From Streptococcus ferus DSM 20646 (GTDB lineage: Bacteria > Bacillota > Bacilli > Lactobacillales > Streptococcaceae), in the NCBI RefSeq assembly GCF_000372425.1, contig NZ_AQVD01000002.1, positions 407,210 through 471,209 of the forward strand: a stretch of 64,000 nucleotides of DNA, read 5' to 3'. The notes under the pieces are model-generated. The model was not told the DNA's origin. It did no database searches and saw only the letters and a list, made by a program, of their open reading frames with translations. A program made the translations under genes and the position numbers. Shown here piece after piece: positions 8,532 to 16,272 of the stretch; the first letter of the stretch is position 1, and each line of letters begins with the position of its first letter.

Positions 8532-9467
8532 TTAAGCATTAAAACTTTCTGTCAATTGCGGTACAACTTGTTTCTTACGAGAAACGGCACCTGCCAAGAA
8601 AGCATGATTATTTTCTAAGGTAAAATTAAAGGCGGCTTCGATCTTGTCTGTATTTGAGCCTAGCGCTAAAATTTCTGAATTAGAATTGACAATATCCGTA
8701 ATCATCAAGACGAAGTCTGAATAAGCATTAGCTGCACGTGAAGCCTCAATTGCCGCTTCAATCTCAGCCTGTCTGTCAAGAACCTCAGCAATATCAACCG
8801 TATTAACTTGAGCGACACGGACATTATTGCCGTTCAGTTCAAAGGTTTTGGCATCAATATCGATTAACTCTTCTGCTGTTTTGCTGGCTAAATTGGTGCC
8901 CGCCTTCAACATAGCCAAGCCATATTCTTCAAGGTTGACACCTGCTAATTCAGCTAATTCCTGAGCTACTTGATGATCTGTTGCATGGGTAGTCGGCGAT
9001 TTTAGAAGAAGCGTGTCCGAAATCAGACCGGACAGAAGCAGGCCGGCGATTTCTTTCGGCACATCAAGCTGATTTTCTTTGTATAAGCGATAGACAATGG
9101 ACGAAGCTGACCCAACTGGCTCTAAACGCATGAAGAGGGGGTTAGCAGTTTCAAAATTAGCCACACGGTGGTGATCTACCACACCAAAGACAGTTACATC
9201 AGCGATGTCAGCAATAGACTGCTGGAATTCGTTGTGGTCTGTTAGAATAACCGTATCAACACCTTCTGCCTTGGCTGATGCAACAAGGCGCGGTGCTGTT
9301 ACGCCAAAATAGTCAAGAACAAAGGCTGTTTCTTCGTTTGGTTCACCCAAGGCGACCGCCTCAGCTTCCATGTGATAGGCCTCGCGCGCCAAATGCGCAA
9401 AAGCATAAGATGATGCGATCGCATCAGTATCAGGATTTTGGTGACCAAATACAAACACTTTAGACAT
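8532..9467 (-). CDS. ppaC: Manganese-dependent inorganic pyrophosphatase (family II)
   Basis: Hydrolyses pyrophosphate released by biosynthesis, in the cytoplasm. 311 residues in the two-domain DHH/DHHA2 fold: metal ligands in [10 protein letters not shown] at the N-terminus, then [15 protein letters not shown] (the DHH motif), and the C-terminal substrate-binding [10 protein letters not shown]. The start [10 protein letters not shown] at 9467 is chosen over an in-frame codon at 9509, because AGAGGT precedes it and family members begin here. It has its own promoter and leads a two-gene unit. Confidence 0.95.
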   Translation of the reverse strand: MSKVFVFGHQNPDTDAIASSYAFAHLAREAYHMEAEAVALGEPNEETAFVLDYFGVTAPRLVASAKAEGVDTVILTDHNEFQQSIADIADVTVFGVVDHHRVANFETANPLFMRLEPVGSASSIVYRLYKENQLDVPKEIAGLLLSGLISDTLLLKSPTTHATDHQVAQELAELAGVNLEEYGLAMLKAGTNLASKTAEELIDIDAKTFELNGNNVRVAQVNTVDIAEVLDRQAEIEAAIEASRAANAYSDFVLMITDIVNSNSEILALGSNTDKIEAAFNFTLENNHAFLAGAVSRKKQVVPQLTESFNA

Positions 9468-9499
9468 ATTTTTTACCTCTTTACAATTTTTTCTTTTCA

Positions 9500-9528
9500 A
9501 TTTTAACAAAAATACCAGTCAAAATCAA
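9500..9528 (-). promoter_or_regulatory. ppaC promoter
   Basis: Minus-strand -35 TTGATT (9523-9528), 17-bp spacer, extended -10 TGT-TAAAAT (9500-9505). Confidence 0.65.
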
Positions 9529-9548
9529 AGGAAGCTAAGAAGCTTCCT
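9529..9548 (-). terminator. Probable pflA terminator
   Basis: Eight-base perfect stem with 4-nt loop (9529-9536 with 9541-9548), followed on the minus strand by a U-rich stretch that also carries the ppaC -35. Confidence 0.6.
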
Positions 9549-9605
9549 TACAGCTAAATCCTCTTCGAACCTCGTTAGATGCTTCTTGCCAGACCGAGTC
9601 TCTGG

Positions 9606-10400
9606 TCAATTCCCGATACGCTTCAGATAATCATCATAAGTCTCTGTGTGCATCAGTTCCTTAGCATTTTTAACCCGTTCAGCCGTTGGTGGCTTCACGC
9701 CCTCCAAGGGATAGGGGATGCCCAGTTCACGCCATTTAAATTCACCCATTGTATGGTAGGGGAGAATTTCAAAGCGTTCTACATTTTTCAAGGTTTTCAC
9801 AAATTCACCCAGTTTAACCAGATCCTCATCTCGGTCCGTCAAATCAGGCACCAAGACATGGCGAATCCAGACTGGCTTGCCGATGTCAGACAGGTAGCGG
9901 GCACAAGCTAAAATGGTTTTATTACTATGCCCTGTCACCACCTTATGCTGCTCGGGATTGATTTCTTTGATATCCAGAAGCACCAGGTCTGTTACTGCCA
10001 TGAGCTTGTCGTACTTCTCAAGATAAGCAGGGGTATTTCTAAAGGTCAGTGCACAGGTATCCAAGGTGGTATGAATCCCTTTTTCCTTAGCCAGAGTGAA
10101 GAGAGCAATCAAAAAGTCCATCTGCAGGGTCGCTTCCCCGCCTGAAACAGTAATTCCTCCCTTATTACCCCAAAAGCCTCTGTAACGGAGGGCTTCATTG
10201 AGGACATCTTCTGCCGTTCTTTCACTGGCCTTGTCATTGGTCAAAGCCCAAGTATCAGGGTTATGACAATACTGGCAGCGCATCATACAGCCCTGCATGA
10301 AGACTACAAAGCGTACTCCCGGTCCATCAACTGATCCAAAACTTTCCGTAGAATGTACGAGTCCTGTTACTTTTCTGTAGTCAATTGCTTCTTCTGGCAT
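9606..10400 (-). CDS. pflA: Pyruvate formate-lyase activating enzyme
   Basis: Radical-SAM glycine-radical activase that switches on pyruvate formate-lyase for mixed-acid fermentation without oxygen. 264 residues; the CMMRCQYC stretch holds the CxxxCxxC iron-sulphur ligands, preceded by DGPGVRFVVFMQGC and followed by GGITVSGGEATLQ (the GGE SAM-binding motif). The start at 10400 (MPEEAIDYRK) has AGGAGGAG just before it; a longer in-frame opening to 10484 contains the promoter and was rejected. PFL itself is not in the window, as is usual in streptococci. Confidence 0.94.
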   Translation of the reverse strand: MPEEAIDYRKVTGLVHSTESFGSVDGPGVRFVVFMQGCMMRCQYCHNPDTWALTNDKASERTAEDVLNEALRYRGFWGNKGGITVSGGEATLQMDFLIALFTLAKEKGIHTTLDTCALTFRNTPAYLEKYDKLMAVTDLVLLDIKEINPEQHKVVTGHSNKTILACARYLSDIGKPVWIRHVLVPDLTDRDEDLVKLGEFVKTLKNVERFEILPYHTMGEFKWRELGIPYPLEGVKPPTAERVKNAKELMHTETYDDYLKRIGN

Positions 10401-10431
10401 ACGCTCCTCCTGAAAGCCTTTTATTGATTTC

Positions 10432-10437
10432 ATTATA
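10432..10437 (-). promoter_or_regulatory. pflA extended -10
   Basis: TGT-TATAAT on the minus strand, about 30 bases before the pflA start. The -35 is weak (GACCTT, 16 bp upstream). Confidence 0.55.
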
Positions 10438-10496
10438 ACACTTTTTTCTGAAAAAGGTCCTATACCGCTACCTTTTATCCACAAAGAGCCTGAGAA

Positions 10497-11843
10497 TTAC
10501 TTCCCAGACTCCTTCTCTTTATCTTCCCTTTGATTAGGTGTTACAATCACTTTTAGTTTGGTCACACGGCCGTCTTTTACCTTGTCATTCACCAAGGACA
10601 GATGTTTTTCCTTGCTATCCACGTCAAAGATTTCTTTTTCCTCCTGGGTCGGTATGGTACCGACACCGGTCAGATAAAAGCCGGCAATGGTATCCACGTC
10701 GTCGCTTTCCAGCTCTGTTTCAAAATAATCGTTAAAGTCACTCAGATTCATTGTCCCGAGAACAATGTAGGTATTCTCAGCTACTTCACGGACAGAAACG
10801 GCCGCTTTATCGGTTTCATCATCGATTTCACCGACAATTTCCTCTAGAAGGTCTTCTAGGGTGACAAGCCCAGCCACTCCGCCATACTCGTCCAAGAGAA
10901 TGGCCATCTGATTTTGTGTATTTTTCAAAGAGGTCAGCAAATCATCGACAAAAATCGTCTCTGGAACAAAAAGTGGTTCTTGGAGGATGCGCCGGAGATT
11001 AATCTGCTCAAAGCCTTGCTTAAAACCAGCATCTAATAACTTTTTCGTATGAATGAGACCAATGATTTTATCCTTATCCCCATCGTAAACGGGAATTCTG
11101 GAAAAACTTTCCTTGAGAATGGCTTCAATAATCTCAGTGGTATCATCGTTGATATCAACCATGAAAGCATCGGTCCGAGGAACCATAACTTCACGCGCCA
11201 TGAGTTCATCCAGTGAAAAGATTCCCTGAAGCATCTCAATTTCGTCAGCGTCAAGTGTCTCCTCGCTATTGGTCAGCATGTACTCAATCTCATCACGCGT
11301 CATCTTCTCATCCGCATCATCAAACTGCATCGGCGTCAGACGACTCAAGAGATTGGTCGAAGCTGACAGCAGCCAGACAAAAGGACTGACAATCTTGCCC
11401 ATGAAAATAACAATAGGAGCTGACATGACCGCTAGGTTTTCTTTTAAATTCATTGCGATACGCTTGGGATAAAGCTCCCCCAAAACGATTGAAATATAGG
11501 TCAGAAAGGCTAGGGAAATCAGACTTCCTGCAGTATCCGCAGTTGCCGAATTGCCGAACCAGCCAGCAATGATATCTCCCAGTGAATCGGCCAATCTTGC
11601 CCCTGATAAGAGGGTAATCAGCGTAATGCCGACTTGAATGGTTGACAGAAACTGATTGGGATTTTCAAGGACTTTTAACAGACGGATATACTTTTTCTCC
11701 CCTTCTTCGGCCTTTTGTTCCACCCGAGAGCGATTCAACGATACAAGAGCCATTTCGGTGGCAGAGAAAAAAGCATTGCAAAGGGTCAAAATGAGTAAGA
11801 GTAGAAATTGTAAGAACAAGGACTGACTCCCGGGGTCTTCCAT
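10497..11843 (-). CDS. HlyC/CorC family transporter (DUF21-CBS-CorC)
   Basis: Membrane protein of 448 residues. Order: DUF21 transmembrane domain (about 1-190; NAFFSATEMALVSLNRSR is diagnostic), a pair of CBS domains (about 205-330; LMAREVMVPRTDAF), and a C-terminal CorC_HlyC domain (about 350-430). Relatives are magnesium/cobalt efflux or magnesium homeostasis proteins (MpfA/YhdP); the old name haemolysin C is not evidence of cytolysis. AGGAGA precedes the ATG. A separate promoter for pflA lies in the 96 bp that follow. Confidence 0.88.
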   Translation of the reverse strand: MEDPGSQSLFLQFLLLLILTLCNAFFSATEMALVSLNRSRVEQKAEEGEKKYIRLLKVLENPNQFLSTIQVGITLITLLSGARLADSLGDIIAGWFGNSATADTAGSLISLAFLTYISIVLGELYPKRIAMNLKENLAVMSAPIVIFMGKIVSPFVWLLSASTNLLSRLTPMQFDDADEKMTRDEIEYMLTNSEETLDADEIEMLQGIFSLDELMAREVMVPRTDAFMVDINDDTTEIIEAILKESFSRIPVYDGDKDKIIGLIHTKKLLDAGFKQGFEQINLRRILQEPLFVPETIFVDDLLTSLKNTQNQMAILLDEYGGVAGLVTLEDLLEEIVGEIDDETDKAAVSVREVAENTYIVLGTMNLSDFNDYFETELESDDVDTIAGFYLTGVGTIPTQEEKEIFDVDSKEKHLSLVNDKVKDGRVTKLKVIVTPNQREDKEKESGK

Positions 11844-11879
11844 GATTAGATGTCTCCTAAATTAGATATAGTTAGTCTA

Positions 11880-12974
11880 TTATAACACAATTTTATTTTT
11901 CTTGTGGTAGTCGTACACGCCAGCAGCAAATTTAACGATTTCTTTGATAATGGCGTAACCAGGCACAGCCACCAGCATTCCAATCAGACCATAGATATTG
12001 CCTCCCAAAACAAGGAGTACCATGATGGTCAGGGGATGAATTTTCATAGCACCGCCGACCACACGAGGGTAGATAATATTGCCATCAATTTGCTGAAGAA
12101 TCATGATATAAATAATTGCAATAATCATCTTTTTGGGGTCTGTAGCTACATAAGCCAAAACGACAGGCACCAACCCCAGGTAAGGACCAATATAAGGAAT
12201 CACATTGGTCACCGCAGCAACTAAGGCAAAGAGAAAGGCATACTGAACGCCCATGATCTGATAGCCGATAAATGAAAAAACAAAGATAAAGCCAGCATCG
12301 ATGGCTACCCCGCTAATATAGTGGGATATGGTTTCATTCATCCTGCCCAACAGCTTACTGATGTTCAGCTTATCATCCCGCAGAACTGTCCGTTCCAGCA
12401 TGGGGAGCAGCCCCTTACCATCCTTTAGAAGATAAAAGAGAATGACCGGCACCATCACCAGCACCATGACAACATTAGTAATGATAGAGATAATATTGGA
12501 CAGGCTCACCGTCACACTGTTCAGAATATTCTTCAAAATATCGACATAAGATAGATTTAATTGCCTAAACAAATAATCAAAGTTAATATTTTTAAAAGCC
12601 GGATTGTCTTTCAGATTAACCAAGAGATCCTGCATATTGAGATAAATCGTCTGGCTGGCAGAAATTAAATCCGTCAGCTGTGTAATCAGATTCGGAATCA
12701 AACTGGTAATGGAAAAGATCAATAAGCCAATGAGGAGCAGAAAGACCAGACAGATCCCCCAAATCCGCTTTATCTTGAGCCGCTCCTCCATAAAGCAGAC
12801 CAAGGGGTTGGTAACATAATAAAGAAAGCCGGCTAAAATAAAAGGGATGAAGAAGGTTCTGGCTACACTGAAAAAAGGGCTCAGAATACCATCCATCTGC
12901 CGCCAGATAAAAATAATAAAGGTAACCAACAGAATCTCTGCTGTCCAAAAGAATAACTTATTCGTCTTAAACAT
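11880..12974 (-). CDS. AI-2E family (PerM/YdbO-type) membrane transporter
   Basis: 364 residues with about eight membrane helices. The C-terminal block PYIGPYLGLVPVVLAY followed by MIILQQIDGNIIYPRVVG is characteristic of the AI-2E transporter superfamily, whose members include sodium/proton antiporters and putative autoinducer exporters. The particular substrate cannot be predicted. AAAAGGGGAG precedes the ATG. It is divergent from the lone ABC ATPase gene, with 75 bp between the starts. Confidence 0.85.
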   Translation of the reverse strand: MFKTNKLFFWTAEILLVTFIIFIWRQMDGILSPFFSVARTFFIPFILAGFLYYVTNPLVCFMEERLKIKRIWGICLVFLLLIGLLIFSITSLIPNLITQLTDLISASQTIYLNMQDLLVNLKDNPAFKNINFDYLFRQLNLSYVDILKNILNSVTVSLSNIISIITNVVMVLVMVPVILFYLLKDGKGLLPMLERTVLRDDKLNISKLLGRMNETISHYISGVAIDAGFIFVFSFIGYQIMGVQYAFLFALVAAVTNVIPYIGPYLGLVPVVLAYVATDPKKMIIAIIYIMILQQIDGNIIYPRVVGGAMKIHPLTIMVLLVLGGNIYGLIGMLVAVPGYAIIKEIVKFAAGVYDYHKKNKIVL

Positions 12975-13011
12975 AATCTCCCCTTTTAAGCACTATTCTA
13001 TCATATTTTTG

Positions 13012-13020
13012 TGCTATAAT
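13012..13020 (+). promoter_or_regulatory. Promoter of the lone ABC ATPase gene
   Basis: Extended -10 TGC-TATAAT, 29 bases before the ATG. No clear -35. Confidence 0.55.
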
Positions 13021-13049
13021 AAATGACAATCGCATCAAAAGGAGATATC

Positions 13050-13829
13050 ATGGCACTCATTTCAATGACAAATGTTTCGTTAAAAAGACAGGGCAAAGCC
13101 CTTCTAAAAGACCTAAACTGGTGTGTTGAGAAAGGTCAGACCTGGGCTATTCTAGGGCTCAATGGTTCTGGCAAGACGACGCTTTTAAAGCTCATTATGG
13201 CCGAATATTGGCCTTCTGAGGGGGAAGTTGAAATTCTTGGCACCACATTTGGGCAGGGAGATATTCCTGATATGCGCCAAAAAATCGGAGTTGTCGGCTC
13301 TTTTATCGCAGAGCGACTGCCCAAGCAGATGCTGGCTGAGAAAATTGTTCTGACAGGGAAGTACAAGAGCAGCATCCTCTACAAGGCCTACGGCGAAACA
13401 GAACTAAATCAGGCGCGGGATATGTTGACAGCCATCGGCGGTCAGCACCTCATCGGCCGAACTTACGCCAGCCTTTCCCAAGGGGAAAAGCAACTCCTGC
13501 TCATCGCCCGCAGTCTAATGGAAGCACCTGATATTATCATTTTGGACGAAGCGACCAGCGGACTTGATTTATTCGCCCGTGAAAAACTGCTGCAGCAGGT
13601 CGATCACATCACAGAACTGCCCCACGCTCCCCTAGTCATCTATGTGACCCACCATGCCGAAGAAATCACCAAAAAAATGGATCATATCCTCCTCTTGAAA
13701 AATGGTGGCATTGCCGCTCAAGGCAAAAAAGAAGACATTATCAGCCAAGAATGCCTATCTGATTTCTATGACCATCAGGTTAATCTTATACCGCTGGGAG
13801 AAGGTCGTTTTTTTATAAAACCGGAGTAA
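13050..13829 (+). CDS. ABC ATPase without a permease partner (YlmA/ModF-like)
   Basis: 259 residues, single ATPase domain: Walker A GLNGSGKTT (36-44), signature LSQGEKQ (142-148), Walker B IIILDEATSGLD (162-173), H-loop YVTHHAEEI. The close relatives are soluble ABC proteins of the YlmA/ModF group, found without membrane subunits. Transport is therefore doubtful and a role on nucleic acid or a ribosome-linked process is possible. The ATG at 13050 has AAAGGAGA before it; an in-frame codon at 13023 precedes the ribosome binding site. Single-gene unit ending before the accessory island. Confidence 0.82.
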   Translation: MALISMTNVSLKRQGKALLKDLNWCVEKGQTWAILGLNGSGKTTLLKLIMAEYWPSEGEVEILGTTFGQGDIPDMRQKIGVVGSFIAERLPKQMLAEKIVLTGKYKSSILYKAYGETELNQARDMLTAIGGQHLIGRTYASLSQGEKQLLLIARSLMEAPDIIILDEATSGLDLFAREKLLQQVDHITELPHAPLVIYVTHHAEEITKKMDHILLLKNGGIAAQGKKEDIISQECLSDFYDHQVNLIPLGEGRFFIKPE

Positions 13830-13881
13830 TATGAGAGCAATATTTGATCCGTCAAAACTTCAAAATCATTGTATAAAGACT

Positions 13882-13920
13882 AAATACCTCTGACTAGATT
13901 TTAACTAGTCAGAGGTATTT
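13882..13920 (+). terminator. Long perfect hairpin, terminator after ABC ATPase
   Basis: Sixteen-base arms (13882-13897 and 13905-13920) match perfectly around a 7-nt loop, followed by TTTGTTT-type sequence. The stem is longer than other terminators here. It also marks the left edge of the accessory island. Confidence 0.7.
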
Positions 13921-13949
13921 GTTTAATGACAGTCTCCTATACTAATTAT

Positions 13950-13982
13950 AAAAATGGCTAGGGTATCGTATACTTCCTAGCC
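13950..13982 (-). terminator. Terminator of the island operon
   Basis: GGCTAGG (13956-13962) pairs with CCTAGCC (13976-13982), with an inner GTAT/ATAC pairing, and is followed by U residues on the minus strand. It lies just after the last island gene. Confidence 0.75.
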
Positions 13983-13997
13983 TAATCCTGTCTATAA

Positions 13998-14297
13998 TTA
14001 TGATGCTACTGTTGTTTTATTGGTTTCAAAAGCAAAGCGTTCTTTTATCAATTGGTTAATTTGAATAGTTGATTTAATGAAGGAGAGCTTCGCTTTAATG
14101 GTGTTAAAAGCGAAGTTCTCCAGTAAATTAATAAAAGCTGAATTAACGAAAGAGGTGCTGACATAAGAAATGCCCTCAAAAGAAACTGTCACCTCTTCTT
14201 CTGCTCTCAAAGCATCTTCAATAAGAGACAAAATCTTTAATCCAGAAGCATTATCTGAACAGTTGTCTACAACATCTTTAACAATGATTCTTACCAT
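13998..14297 (-). CDS. STAS-like domain protein (DUF4325)
   Basis: 99-residue soluble protein with the DUF4325 block: VTVSFEGISYVSTSFVNSAF (about 36-55). The serine-rich loop occupies the place where STAS anti-anti-sigma factors carry a regulatory serine. The family is commonly found directly beside a GHKL ATPase, as here. Its start overlaps the end of that ATPase by 7 bases, and its ribosome binding site (AGGAGG) lies inside the glutamate codons of the neighbour. Last gene of the island operon. Likely partner or target of the ATPase; the process it controls is unknown. Confidence 0.75.
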   Translation of the reverse strand: MVRIIVKDVVDNCSDNASGLKILSLIEDALRAEEEVTVSFEGISYVSTSFVNSAFINLLENFAFNTIKAKLSFIKSTIQINQLIKERFAFETNKTTVAS

Positions 14298-15190
14298 TCA
14301 AATTCTTCCTCCTCTTCTAAGTCATACAGAGATTGATTTGAGGTATCAATCTTCAATTCAAAAAAAGTCCCTTGATATGACTCCACAAAAGATCTAGATT
14401 CAACAATTTGATTGTCTTCTAGCCTTACTTTACCACAATTTGAAATAATTGTCACTTGACCTATCTTATTTGTAGTTAAAGTTTTCATGATATTGGCTAA
14501 ACCAGCTCCTCTATTTTGTGGAACTGATTGTGTTGATACACCTTCTTTCAAAGCCTCTTCTATCCACTCATTATCATTTTTTTCTTCATCACACTTCTCT
14601 TTCAAAGAGGTTGGAATTCCAATGCCAAAATCTGAAACAGCTATGATAATTTCATTATTTTTAGGATAGTATTGACCAAATATTGAACCAATTTTTTCAG
14701 TTGAATGGTCTGAGATATTATTAAAAATCTCATCAATAGCGACACATATAGATGAAAAATCATTTCGTTTTCCCGTCTGTTTCTGTAGCCATCCCATTAA
14801 ATCAGATTGCTTCCATTGATTCACTTTACTTGTTTCAATTGCTTTCAAGGATAACATAGTTGGACGTAACTTTGGAACTTTAAAAATATCTGCTTGCCCA
14901 AAATTGGTAAAAAATCCACAGTCAGAAAGATACTCCATTACTTCCCAATTCCGTCTATTTTCTGTCTCTGTATCAACTACAAAGGACATTTCAATCCCTT
15001 TATGTTGCTTTGACCACTGAAAAATATTATTTAGGGCTATGACCCCAGCAGGCTGAATAAATTCAACCTTTGTTAAATCAATGGATACAGACGCGCTATC
15101 TGAACTTTTATCAACATAATTTCTAAACTCTATAATATTTTTCCTAATAGAATCTGTAGTAACCTGCTTAGGTAGAGTAATGGTGCGCAT
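14291..15190 (-). CDS. STAS-GHKL ATPase (histidine-kinase-like ATP-binding protein)
   Basis: 299 residues, soluble. The N-terminal 100 residues look STAS-like (SVSIDLTKVEFIQPAGVIAL). The C-terminal part is a GHKL/HATPase domain: N-box VAIDEIFNNISDHS (150-162), G1 box VSDFGIGIP (185-193), and the lid/G2 run GVSTQSVPQNRGAGLANI (217-234). There is no membrane segment, H-box or receiver domain, so it is not a classic sensor kinase; it is closer to anti-sigma kinases. It starts 44 bp after the NPPY methylase subunit with its own AAAGGAGA. The acidic tail EEEEEFEW overlaps the next gene. Confidence 0.78.
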   Translation of the reverse strand: MRTITLPKQVTTDSIRKNIIEFRNYVDKSSDSASVSIDLTKVEFIQPAGVIALNNIFQWSKQHKGIEMSFVVDTETENRRNWEVMEYLSDCGFFTNFGQADIFKVPKLRPTMLSLKAIETSKVNQWKQSDLMGWLQKQTGKRNDFSSICVAIDEIFNNISDHSTEKIGSIFGQYYPKNNEIIIAVSDFGIGIPTSLKEKCDEEKNDNEWIEEALKEGVSTQSVPQNRGAGLANIMKTLTTNKIGQVTIISNCGKVRLEDNQIVESRSFVESYQGTFFELKIDTSNQSLYDLEEEEEFEW

Positions 15191-15234
15191 GATTTCTCCT
15201 TTTATTCTTTCTACCTACTCTATTCGTAAAAATT

Positions 15235-16272
15235 TTATTTCATCTCCTTAACCTTTTCTTCAATAAAGTCAATCTCATCTTGTGACAAACCATACTTTTT
15301 ATAAAGCTGCTGATCAATCTCTGAAATAGATTGACTCCAGTCAATATCAGAATTAGGAGTGAAATCTTGGAGTGGGACATTTTTCCAAGTTGATGCAGTT
15401 TCATTATGCTGAGTAATCTTCATTGTTCCCAACATTACCCTCGCAAACTTAGTTTTTATGTACTTTAAAAGATATTCTGATTCCCGCTTATTATCAAAAG
15501 CTCCAAAAGAAATGAATGTTTGAGTATGCCCGATTAGAGGTTCCCCAATTAAAGGTGTAGAGAGTGCTTCACCAATTGCTCCACTACCATTTGAACCAGG
15601 TAAAATTACTTTATATTTATCTAAATTAGCATGATCAATAATATAGTTTCTGTTTATATATTTTAAGCTTCTTTCCGAATTTTCTCTACCAATAATTTGA
15701 ACATCTTCATCTGACTGTTTAGTGTCAAAAAATATTTCAGGTAATCGTGTGAATATATTTGTCAACATATACATCCTTGTTTGGGGACTTACTACTCTTT
15801 CTTCAAAAATAGGATAGTCTTTATAAACTTTCTCTGTTAACTTATAGCTATTAAAACCATACATTATTTTATTTATAGACTCAAAATTTTTAGAAGACAC
15901 TATTTTACTCACGATATGATTCAATTCCTTATGTACAGTAAAAGTTCTAATAGCTCCAAATACTTTTTGATTATCCCTATATGTTATTGCGATACCTCCC
16001 TTAATATCTGTATTAGGAAATATTTTTGAGGAATCTTGTTCATAATAAACAACCTTAAAATGTTCATCATTCAAAACTTTTTTATTCCATGCTTTTGGAG
16101 TTTGACCTGCTTCAAATAAAAATCGTGCCGGATGAATCATTATAACCTTATTTGAAAGTTTATTTGATTCATCTAAAAATAAATGATAAATTGGCTCAGG
16201 TCTTTTTCCTTGTGCTTCTTCCTGATACGGCGGATTCCCAATAACTACATCAAATTTAAATGGTTCTGTCAT
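15235..16272 (-). CDS. Adenine-methyltransferase NPPY subunit (Eco57I-like), C-terminal half
   Basis: 345 residues beginning almost at catalytic motif IV: FDVVIGNPPYQEE (N13-Y16). After it comes a region typical of Eco57I-like N6-adenine methylases (NKVIMIHPARFLFEAGQ, IKGGIAITYR, then a target-recognition-like part and GAFDNKRESEYLLKYIKTKF). It has no AdoMet-binding motif I, which is instead in the separate gene at 19588-20259. Start overlaps the helicase stop by 4 bases. It should work only as a complex with the AdoMet subunit. AT-rich compared with the flanks. Confidence 0.8.
   Translation of the reverse strand: MTEPFKFDVVIGNPPYQEEAQGKRPEPIYHLFLDESNKLSNKVIMIHPARFLFEAGQTPKAWNKKVLNDEHFKVVYYEQDSSKIFPNTDIKGGIAITYRDNQKVFGAIRTFTVHKELNHIVSKIVSSKNFESINKIMYGFNSYKLTEKVYKDYPIFEERVVSPQTRMYMLTNIFTRLPEIFFDTKQSDEDVQIIGRENSERSLKYINRNYIIDHANLDKYKVILPGSNGSGAIGEALSTPLIGEPLIGHTQTFISFGAFDNKRESEYLLKYIKTKFARVMLGTMKITQHNETASTWKNVPLQDFTPNSDIDWSQSISEIDQQLYKKYGLSQDEIDFIEEKVKEMK

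Noticed and set aside
10497..11843. Haemolysin/cytolysin
   Set aside because: DUF21-CBS-CorC proteins carry the name haemolysin for historical reasons; the domain set points to metal-ion homeostasis.
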